From Gavia stellata (lineage: Eukaryota > Chordata > Aves > Gaviiformes > Gaviidae), in assembly GCF_030936135.1 (NCBI RefSeq), contig NC_082619.1, positions 2,235,208-2,299,207 of the forward strand: a stretch of DNA of 64,000 nt. The letters are read 5' to 3'. The notes under the pieces are model-generated. The model did not search any database and had not been told where the DNA came from. It saw only the letters and a program-made list of their open reading frames with translations. Numbering within the stretch: position 1 is the stretch's first letter; every line of letters begins with the position of its first letter. Made by a program: the position numbers and the translations under genes. Positions 24,721-34,540 of the stretch are shown here, piece after piece.

Positions 24721-27700
24721 GAACTGAGTATTAGTTTTTCATCACTTACGCTTTCCAGACTGTGGAGATACTCACAGCAAGCTCAGAAATGCAGAAGACT
24801 CACTGTCAAAAATCCCCTTGAGTTCAAGAGGGTTGGAACTTTGCGTAAGATGTTTCCACATTTTTATAAAATACCCATTTATATTCTGTTACTGATCTGT
24901 CATCTCAGACATTCTTGCTAATTTACTAAGGCACTGCAGCTTAAACAACAGGAGGAGAAGCTTAAAGAAAACGTAGTTATCAGCTGGTCTTTGCTGATCA
25001 GATTTGGCAGCTTTAAAGACAATTAATTTTCTGTTCAAACCTCCTTCAGTAAAACCAGAAAGTGGATAGTGATGGGATGGGTGCCAGTTGGATTTCATGT
25101 GTAGCTCCTTCCTCGGAGACAGAATGAATGAGCTCTTAGTTTCACCTCAGAAGAGGGTAAAAAATTTGGTTTGTTTCTCCCAAGAAATACCAAAATACAT
25201 GAGAGGCAATCAGTGCAGAAACATCACTAGCAGCGTAGGCAAATTGTAGAAAAATAGGAAAACAGTAAGATTTTATTTTCTAATGGTTTAGAAGAAAAAC
25301 TATGTGTAATGAGTATTCCCATATATATAGGTACCGAATGGAACACTGAAGGGCAGCCAACAGAAAAACGCTCTATATTTTTAGCCAGCCAAGTGGAAGG
25401 CTCCCTTTTAAACAGGACGAGATTTAGGTATGAAAGCAACCAGTAAGTTGGTATTTCCATTGCTGAAGTCTTTTTTAACTTCAAAAGAGAAGAGACTGGT
25501 TTATTTTCAATGGATGTTTTAAACTTTCTGAACTTACCATTTCAAGCTGGAACTTTATCTACTTTATCTAAAACTACATCTTTCATTCATTTTACTTGGT
25601 CAGTGTTTATTTTTATATATATCCTCACATAGATTCGTGCAGGAAAATCAGAAGCTTTCTTGCTCTTAGCAATTTAAAAATGATTTTTTAAAACACCTAT
25701 TTCAAAAATCTTACAAAGCTTTGAATGACTTCCCTTTAGTAAGCATAACCACACTGTTCATCTCAGCTAGGTCACTATGGCCATACTTACTGACTTTGCT
25801 TTCAACGTCTCTTCCAATTCTAAAATCGCCTTACTACCACAGAGATTCCCTTCTGAATTATAACATGTAATGACAACGAACTGCATAAGAAATCACTGTA
25901 GAAAAACAAGAGTCATCATTTAGAGACGTATGCCTTGAATTTAACTGCACTTGAATGCCAGACTAAGCAGTTCTTCGTTCTTCTAAGAAGTATAGTTTTA
26001 ATGATTTTATTGGATTTTATGAAGTTTTTAAATGGAGTAAACTGCTGCAACAGTAACTCTATGGGTCTGTACCTGCTTGATCCCCTAAGGGAAAAAAACT
26101 TAGATTATGCGATCAAATAGTTTTCTAAGTTCTGCTTCTTACTAATACTTAATACTAGAGCCAAAGGTTTGCAACTTGGATGTATTAGCCACATAAACTA
26201 AATCAGGATGATCTAAATCCAGGTGATCTAAAAAGGCTGCATGATTTTCCTAAGTACAAACAGATAGAATGCAGCAAGTTTCTGACTTTGATAACAGGCG
26301 GATATTTAACAGTAATGAAAGCTGTGTAATATTTCTTTAAAGGCTTACATAAATAACTGTAGGTAAATTTCTAAATTCAGACATATCATAGGTGACAATT
26401 TAAAACTCCGCTTTTTGTCATCGTTATAGATGATCATAGATTTTTAGAAACACTTAGCACAATATTCTAGAAAATTTAACTTCCAAAATAATCTTCTCTT
26501 TTTCTCCCACTTTCTTCTGTTTAAACAGCATTACCAAGACTGATTACAAAATGAGATGTGATTATTAGGAAAAAGTAAAAGACTGGTAAAATACGATGTA
26601 GACTAGTGGCGAGATTTTTGAGTGTCTTTAGATGCTAGAGATGCAGATAGGCACCTTATGAGATTTTCAAAAATTCCTAAGCATGTAAGGCGCTTACGTG
26701 CTTAGGCACTTTGAAAATCCTACTAAGTACTTATCTGAGTCTTCAGATATCGAAATACCCTCAAAAATCTCACCCTAGATGTCCAGTTTCTCTCATTATT
26801 TGTTCTAAGTATCAGCTTGACAGGTAGCACATTTGCTTGTGACTTTCATCTAATAAAAGGGGGAAAGAAGGATTGATTAAGTCTGAAAGGATTTAAAGAG
26901 AAAATTAATACACAGTACTGGAGTAAAGATATAAATATATCTTATGCTAGCAACAGGACCATCTAGCACTTTTCTTTATTACATTAGCCTCACAATTTGT
27001 ACAAATGATGCTTTGTACATTTTATGTTTCATCTTTTTTAATAGAGTCAAATGACAAGAAAGAAAAAGTGCTCAAAAAACTCCATAAGCATCGTTAAATA
27101 AACTGGATATACAGCAAACAGTACTGATGTATCTAAACAACAAAATAAAAGAGCAGTGTAATTCTAGATTATGTGAACATAATCCAGGTTAGTTATTGAC
27201 ATTCCTAGCAAAGTTTTGATGATGTGCTTTTATGTTTATAGCAAAATGGCCTCGGTTTCATTTGAAAAGCTGTAGAAGTATTAAAATATATTTTCAAATT
27301 AAGACTTTATACCTCTTCATACATTTCCCAAAGTAGTACTCTTAATAGAACTCTCCCATTTCTAAGCTGATCCTTTCAATCTATTTATATTCTGAGACAA
27401 AATGGAAATAAGATTGCAAATACATGCCACTAAGATTTTAGCACCAAAATATTTTCTAAAGTAGAAAGAAAAAAAACGAAAATGGTTAATATGAAATAAT
27501 CTGAGGTCCTTTTCCACTTGCATTGCAAAATTCTATGTTTCATAGAAATGTTTCTGTACTATGTTCTAGAGCGAAAGATTGGTTGTGACAATAAAAGAAA
27601 AAAAACATCCTTAGCAGTGACATTAGAAATACTGATCTGGCTGATCTGAATTCAGTTGTATTGAACTTCCATAGCTGTAAAGCTAAGCAATGCAAAATTC

Positions 27701-28060
27701 ATTCTACTTTCTTTTTCCAATGCTTCCAATATTTTCTAGGGAAGGAAGCACAGGGACAGCCTAAGCAACGGGTCAACAAGTAAAAAAAGGTATTTTAACG
27801 TGTGGCATCCCTTGGAGTCATAGGATTTAAAATGGATATTTGGCATTGTTTTTTACTAACTACCACTACCCTATGTACTGTTTCTACTTCTTTAAAAAAT
27901 AAGTTGCTGCTTAAGTTGTTGAAAGTTTCCTGAACTGCTAGAAATACTTACATAAGACATTTCTGAAACGTTCATCATAGCACTCATTATAGTTTATATT
28001 TTAATACATAAAATATACTACAAGTTTTGCTCTGCATTTCTGCAGTCTAACAAACTCCAT
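24721..28060. other. AT-rich intergenic stretch, 3' side of TEX12
   Basis: No coding exon was recognised. The stretch contains the palindromic element listed separately. On its right it probably includes the TEX12 3' UTR, with a minus-strand ATTAAA at 28000-28005, about 56 bases after the TEX12 stop. The rest shows nothing I can name. Confidence 0.5.
26603..26778. repeat. long imperfect palindrome, MITE-like
   Basis: The two halves are imperfect reverse complements around a centre near 26690/26691 (AAGGCGCTTA). Both ends carry CTAG followed by a GAGATTTTTGAG-like terminus. Both arms contain ATTTTCAAA and CCTAAGCA(T/C)GTAAG blocks. The single transcript would fold into one hairpin of about 85 bp arms. 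This form suits a non-autonomous DNA transposon relic, and similar CTAAG-rich palindromes are common in sauropsid genomes. I cannot assign a family without a repeat library. Confidence 0.7.
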
Positions 28061-29358
28061 TTAGTTTTGCAGAGTATTTGCGATCACAGTGAATCTCTGT
28101 TTCAGACTCTCCCTTTTCTGTTTTAAGTGGTTTTCTATGGTCCTCGCTTCTTTTAAGATTCCGTCAATTTCTTGGACATAAGAAGCATCCATCGCTGCTC
28201 TCTCACTTAAGTGAAAAAATCTGTAGTTAAATTCCATACTAAAGCCATTAAGTTTCTCACTACTTAGAACTGCTTTTATGCTTTACTTAAAAATGTGTTG
28301 CCTATCAATACTCAGTTTCTGACCAAATTAGTTCTCTGTTGTAACAGAAAACGGCATTTTTATTTCAAGATGTGTGTTCGATAGTTTTCAGCGCTAATTT
28401 CACTAAACTGCATCCACAGTAATCCATCTTATCTAGAGAAGTTAGAAAAGTGATGCACAAATAGGACAAAGTTAACTTGCCTTAAAATGTGGGCATATTT
28501 TGATAACACGTTCTTAATTTCTTTGTTCATCTCTGTTAAAAGAAAAAAGTAATTTTATTTAAACAGTTGAATGAATTTTCATCTCAACATCCAATTAGGT
28601 AATTGCATAGTTACTTTCAGTACATTTAATACATCACCGTTTAAAACTTTTTCCAGTGGTTCAGGTTTGTAAAGGGACTGCGAGCCCTCAGAAAAAGCCA
28701 AATCTGTTTTGTCAAGGGAGGACAACTGAGGATTTTCTGAAGCTTCATTCTAATAACAGAGCACATAAAAAAAAAAAAACAAACAAAACAGGTTCTAGGA
28801 CTTAAAACAAGCTTAGCACAGATAGAGTTTTACTGAAAAAAATCAAGTTTTAAAAAGATCTTGAGAGACTGTTTTCACAGAAAGCGCAAGTGTTGTTGGC
28901 GTCACATCATCAACATGAACAGACACAGCATCTCAGTACTAGGGCAGCGGGTGGGAAACACCAGCTCGAGATCTTTGCTTGCATCAGTAAAAACTGGTGT
29001 ACTTCAGAAGCTCACTCCCGAGAAGTCCTACATAACCGTGTTGCAGTGCATACCCGATTTTGTTGGACTTCAAACCCCAAGAGAAATTTTACAGTCTCTT
29101 CATAGGAGAAAGTCATGCCTGCTTGCCCTGTCCTACACAAAGTGGGATGGCGCTCTGCCCTCTCTCCTTGACTGGAAGCCATAGTGTGGCCAGAAAAGGA
29201 CATGGCGGGGGGGGGGGGGGGGGGGGGGGGGGGTTGCATCCTTCCCCTGAGGCAGAAGAAGGGTCTAGGTCCTCCCTTCCTCACACAGTATTGCTCACCT
29301 CCATCTCTTTTTTACGTTTACTTCTATTTTCATCAGCTTTGTGTGTGTTGCTTGTCAT
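28061..29358 (-). CDS. TEX12: testis-expressed 12 (TEX12), 4 exons, complete
   Basis: TEX12 is a central-element protein of the meiotic synaptonemal complex that works with SYCE2. Exons: 29299-29358, 28638-28749, 28481-28532, 28061-28205. They give 369 nt, or 122 aa (123 in human). The call rests on matches to mammalian TEX12: [16 protein letters not shown] (exon 2), [13 protein letters not shown] (exon 3), and [15 protein letters not shown] and [12 protein letters not shown] (exon 4). Exon 1 is a 20-codon exon starting [15 protein letters not shown]. It aligns with the human N-terminus, ends in a GTGAGC donor and keeps phase. The intron between exons 3 and 4 has a GC donor (AAG|GCAAGT) instead of GT. 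The gene is head-to-head with IL18, as in mammals. Confidence 0.93.
29207..29233 (+). repeat. G27 homopolymer in TEX12 intron 1
   Basis: An uninterrupted run of 27 G on the plus strand (C on the transcribed RNA) lies 66 bases inside TEX12 intron 1. Exact length in such runs is often wrong in assemblies. Confidence 0.85.
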
Positions 29359-29469
29359 CGTTGCCTGGTAAAAAGTACAACGTCGTATTTGGTGAGTGGT
29401 TATCGTGTGGGACTGGGAAATCTCTCTCTATAAAGACGCGTAAAACCTGTAACCGGTACCTCTGTAAGC

Positions 29470-30180
29470 TCCTCTGCAAAGGAGCTCTCCTCCTCGCCGG
29501 AGAGAGGCAGAGCCTCACAGCACGGCGAGGGCACCGTGGGGCTGGAGGCAGCGGCTCCAAGTCCCGGGCCGTCCCGGGCCAGCCTGGGCAGGGCTGGGGC
29601 TCACAGCCCCGGCGCTCCTTGAGGTGCCGGAGGGCGCCGAAGGCCGGCCTCGGGCTGCTGAGGCCGCCTCTGCCTCGTCCAAAAGGGATCCGTCCCTCCC
29701 CAGCTCTGCCTATGCTTCTCCAGCACGCCCCACCCTTCGGGACCCGGGGCCCCCCCTCCGCCCAGGGGGGCTCCCCCCGCCCGGGCCTCTCTCCTCAGGC
29801 AGCGCTGGCCCAGGACGGCTCACGCTCCTCGCGGCCGCCGGCAGCCGTTAGCGGCCGGCGCGCGCGAGGGCGGCGGCGGGGGAGCTGCCGCGGAGAGGGG
29901 CGGCCGCCGCGCCTCGCACGCCCCGCAGCGCCGCCCCGGCCGGGCGCTGAGGCAGGCGGGAGCCCGCCCTGGAGCCCTGCCCCGGCCGCTTGCAGCCCCG
30001 GTGTGCCCCGGGGCGCGGCGGCGGTAGGAGGGCCGGCGCCTGGGGAGGGGGGGAGTGGGCCGCCCGGCCCGCTCGGGCGAAGGCGTTGGCAGCCGGGCCC
30101 ACCGCTGGAAGGCCGGCTAAGGAGGACGCCTGCAAGGCTTGCCGCTAAAAGGCCTCCTCTTTCAGCAACCCCGGGAAGAG
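29470..30180. promoter_or_regulatory. CpG island, probable TEX12 promoter
   Basis: This stretch is strongly GC- and CpG-rich, with many GCGC and CGGCGG runs, and starts about 110 bases upstream of the TEX12 ATG. Long open frames here run on both strands and look like GC-rich artefacts, because none resembles a known protein. Promoter use for TEX12 is inferred from position. A long-distance role for IL18 on the other strand is possible but less likely. Confidence 0.65.
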
Positions 30181-30196
30181 GCGCCTCATCCCAACA

Positions 30197-30251
30197 GGGT
30201 TGGACTTGATGATCTTACAGGTCTTTTCCAACCTTTTCTGTGACTCTGTGA
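30197..30251 (+). mobile_element. CR1 3' tail, about 55 bp
   Basis: The sequence GGTTGGACTTGATGATCTT and the bases following it (ACAGGTCTTTTCCAACCTT) are identical to the 3' end of the CR1 copy at 17194-17232. They are followed by TCTGTGACTCTGTGA, the CR1 terminal repeat type. Only the tail is present, so this is an extremely 5'-truncated copy of the same or a close subfamily, at the edge of the TEX12 CpG island. Confidence 0.85.
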
Positions 30252-33229
30252 ACTGCGTGTTGGAGTTAAAGCACGATGAGACTGCCTGTGGCTCTTTAAA
30301 GCGTCGCACTGTCAACTCAAACGATTCCGGTCATGTTTCGTCTTCTCAGCCTCTGTGACGGGTCCAGTCCCAGTCTGAATCACTGGAACGTTTTGGGATG
30401 ACAGTGAAACGCCAGACGAGGCCAGAGGGATCCATTTCAAAAGACAAGCCGTGAATTAGAAAAACCTGAGAGGTTAGTGTCACTGAAATGACTGACGCCA
30501 CTAAAATTAGACAACTGCCGAGCCCAACTTTTCTTTCTAAACAATGGAAAATAAGATCGCATTTTTCTTTTGTTGCGCCTCACTTCTGTAGGTAAGCTAT
30601 ATTTGGTTTCATCAGACTGAGTCAGATTACATGATGAGGTGGCTTGCTCGCAACAGGAAGGAACCAGACACAATGATTCAGGAGAGCTCTTTCAGTATTA
30701 CACGTCATCTTGTTAGCCAAAAATATTAAACGCTCTATCAACTTACTGCTTTCCTAAATCCTGGCTTCATCAGCCACAGTGAAGAAAATCATTGCAAGAT
30801 TGGAAGTTATGTTGGAGTCAAGGCAATTTTTCCTCTGGGTTTTCTCACATCTTTAATTTCTTTTTTTAAGAGAAGAAAGGATCTTAACCTTACATATGTT
30901 ATCCAAATAGGCTCTGAAAGTCAAAACTCAGGACAAGAAATGAAACCGCTGAAAGAACGAGAACTAAATACTTCCCCAAAGTAGAAACAATAGTCAATAT
31001 GCTGCCATGGCCCACTTCATTGAATTCTCAAGAAAGATTAGAGATTTTTATGTTACTAGCAATACTGTTTGAACATTAAGAAAGAGGTATGAAAGAAAAC
31101 GCCAGGAAAATATTCTTACAGTGTTTACCTAATTGAGTTACCTTTACTATGTTAAGATATTTTTATAAACAAACCACCTGAATTAAAATAAATGAAACAT
31201 CTGAATTGTTTTACCACTTTCAGTACGTTATGGATGTGACAGTCTATGGAGAAAGCTCAGACAAAAAAAAAAAAAAAATTATCTGAGCCATTACTCTAAA
31301 AGTGGTTCCAGTTCCTTTAAGATTGGAGATACTAAAATGCCAGGAGAAATGAAAGCTTAAAACTTACAACAGAAGCTATTTTTATGAGTTAGACCCTGGT
31401 CCTTATAAACGCAAATATGTACATACTAAGAGAAGAAAACTCCTTTTATTCCATGTGCTAAATGACCTAATTGAAGTTTTAGGATCTCAAAGGTTGACAA
31501 GAAAGACCAAGTCCTCCCTCTTGATACTTCCATATAGAATGTCAATAGCCCAAAAACATTGGTGCCAGCAGTTAACACAGAATAAACAATGTTGGCTGAC
31601 TGGCTTTCTCACAGATTTTGGTACCAAGTACAATATTATTTAATGTTTCACTAGTGATCTGAGTGTAAATTTAAACTTAATGAGAAAAAATGGCTAAATG
31701 ATAAGTCATTATTACAGCATTTATTTCTTTAAAAGAGTATTTTTTTGCCGTGAAATGAAAAATCAGGTATCTGGGAACAAGAAATGCAAGCAGTATCAGT
31801 CAGATGGGGAACTCTCTTGAATAAAGCTCTGGTGCCCAAATTTTCAAAAAATGTTAAAAGTCAATTGGACTGAAGAAAAGAGATGTATATTATTTTGAAG
31901 CTGAAGAAAATGATTCAGAGGTAGAAACTTAAAGGGCTGAGGCTGTTTGTGTTGAAAAAGACCAAGAGGCAATTTGATGGTACTTCACAGGGAGGAACTA
32001 TTTGTTACGAAATGGTTATCGGGAAGATGTACAGAAATGGGTGACCAGACCCAGAAGCCACTTAAATTTAGAAAGATGGATTTTTTTTTTTTTTCCTGTA
32101 AAAGCCAACCATTCAAATAAAGTACCAAGAGGAATGGTACAATTACAGTTGCTGTATATAGAAATCAGCTAGATCTAGCTGTTTAAATCAAAATCGGATC
32201 TGTCTCTGGTATACAGGTTTAGGGAACCACAACTCCACACACGTACTGAACACCATGTAATAAAACAGGAGGTTGAAGGGGGATGATAGAATATTGCTGT
32301 CTGGTTGGAATTCAGTCAGCGTGAGTGAGTGTCTGTAAACAGGGAGATAAGAAGTATATAACTTCTTACCTGAAAGCAGTAGCTGCCAAAAATGTATTTT
32401 TCTTTGTTTCTCTGTCAGAAACAGGAGGGTTTACTCTGTTGCTGAATTCTTCCGCTTTTTAAAATTCTTCCAAATCAGTTCCGTTAGTTTCTTTCAACAA
32501 CTTTAAAGACAGATGATACATTTCTGTAGCACACATAGCTTTTTGTCTTAACATGTCAGTGAAATATGCTGCTCCCTGGGGGTAGAACAGTCGAAATCCA
32601 TGGTTATTAGTAAAATGGTCAGTATTTTTATTTTTAGGATTATTATTTCTGATGAGGCTGAAAGATGTGCCTTTGACCTCAAAATTGTCTCCCTAGTTTT
32701 ATGATACAGACATTAAAGCATTCCCTGCAGACATGTATTGCGCTTGTTTTGTTTTCCTCCAAGAGCAGTAACAGGAATGCAGACAGGTGAGAGAAGGTCT
32801 TCGGTTTGGTTTTGGTTGGGGGTTTTGGCGTGGATTTCCTCTCCCCCCCGCCCCCAGCGCTAAAACTTGAGCCTCTTCAATTTACCCACTGAGCTACACA
32901 GCTGAATGCCCTAATGCCTCGCTAGTCAGCATGGTAAACTGAGAATCAAGGCACGGAGATTCCAGTTAACACTGCCAAGTTCTACAAACTATACCAAGTA
33001 CTGATTCGCTTTTCTGTTGTTTGTGACCTTAGTTGTCCCATCACTGCGCACTGTTCACCGTTGCAGTTCAGCAACATTTGTCACATTCAGCACTCCACAA
33101 CCACCAAAGGCAACACTTACACTCCAAAAAGCATCACGCTTTGGGGCTGCAGCAGTTCGGTACGAGTAACGGCTACCGCCGTTTTATTGATTTGCAAGTA
33201 ATACGTACCTGGGAAGCAATTTACAGCGC
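30252..33229. other. intergenic stretch between TEX12 and the 33 kb CpG island
   Basis: AT-rich sequence with short A and T runs (for example 31265-31278). I see no exon, RNA gene or named repeat in it. Confidence 0.5.
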
Positions 33230-34540
33230 GTAAATGAGGAGCCGTCTATTAATCTGGCTTCAACTACGAGCCGCAGTTTCTGGCTGTCCGCTTCCCTGAG
33301 GGGAGCCCGAACGCCTGCCCTAAAGCTACCTGCGTACGAGGGGATGGGAGGTAACGTGAAGCGTTCCCGGCGGACAGCGGTGGGACGCTCCCTGGTGCGG
33401 TACCGAGCTAGACAGGCGCCGCGGGGGTTCAGCCCGGGGCTGGCCTCCCCAGGGAGAGGCAGTGCTTTCGGGCAAGCGGCCGCGGCGTGGAGAAGGGGAA
33501 GCCCCGCGCGGGCGGCCCGCACCTCCTCCCAAGCTGCTACTCGGGGCTTTGAGGACGGCGCAAACGGGCCGCGGCGGGCTGGTGCGGAGCCAGGGCGTGT
33601 CCTCTGACGGCGTGCGAGCGGGATGGAGGGAGCGGCAAAGCGCTTCCTTTGTAACCTCGGATTTGCATGGTTTGCTTTCCCCGCCGAGGAGGGGAAGTGC
33701 CGCGGGGTTAGTGCGGACGTAGGCAGATATCTTGGGAAAGAGTCCCGATTTCCTCTGCGCCTTCTTCACCCGGTCGGCTTGTTCTGTCGCGCGGTGATGC
33801 AAGCCGCTGCAAAATCCCCCTCCCTAGGCCGCCCTGCCCTGCCGCAGCAGGGACCGCTCTCCTCCGCGTCCGCTCCGCAGGGGCGCGCGCAGGTGCCGCG
33901 GCCGTGACGCCTGTGGCGGGAGCGCCCCTCCCAGACCCGGCAGCCGCGCGCCTCGCGGGGGGCCGACCGCGAGGGCTGCGGCAGCGGGAGCGGGCGTCGG
34001 CGGCCCCCGCCCCTCCGCCGGCTGCGCCCGCCCGTCCGTCTCGCACCGTGCCGCCGCAGCCCGCCGAGGAGCGAGGTAGGATCGCCGCCGCCTCTCTGCC
34101 CCCGGCCCGGGGCTGCAGCGGCAGGGCGGCCCTGCCCGCCCGCCCGCCGCAACCGCTCGGCTCGAGAGCAGCCCGGCCGGGGGAGCACGCCGCACCCGGG
34201 ACCGGCCGCGGTCGGCGGAGGGCCCTGCGCCGCCGCCTCCCGGGGCAGGGGCAGGGGCAGAGCAGCCCGGGTGCGCCGTCCCCCGCGGGGCCGGAGATGC
34301 TCGCCCCTGGGACGTCCCGCGGCGGGGCCGGCGGCTCTCCCTCTCGCGCGGGTGCGGCAAGCGGAGAGTCCTCCGCCGGAGGGCATCCCCGAGCCGGAGC
34401 GCAGCCGGGCTGCGAGCCGGGAGCCGTGGGCCGGCGGCTCCGCGCCCTCGGGGTACCCGCACCGGCCCGGGCTCCGCTCCAGCGCGGGCACCGAGCGGGG
34501 CACGGCCCTGCTCTTCTCCTTCCCTGCATCCCTGTTTCTC
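33230..34540. promoter_or_regulatory. CpG island without an assigned gene
   Basis: This is one of the strongest CpG islands in the window, with dense CG dinucleotides and GC-box-like GGGGC runs. It lies about 3 kb upstream of the IL18 ATG and 4 kb from TEX12. Open frames of up to 288 codons exist on both strands, but composition explains them and none resembles a known protein. It may hold a non-coding first exon of IL18 or the promoter of an unannotated transcript. Neither can be shown here. Confidence 0.6.

Noticed and set aside
29184-30209. 341-codon plus-strand open frame
   Set aside because: It runs through a poly-G tract and a CpG island and ends in a CR1 tail. Its composition is biased and it has no recognisable domain.
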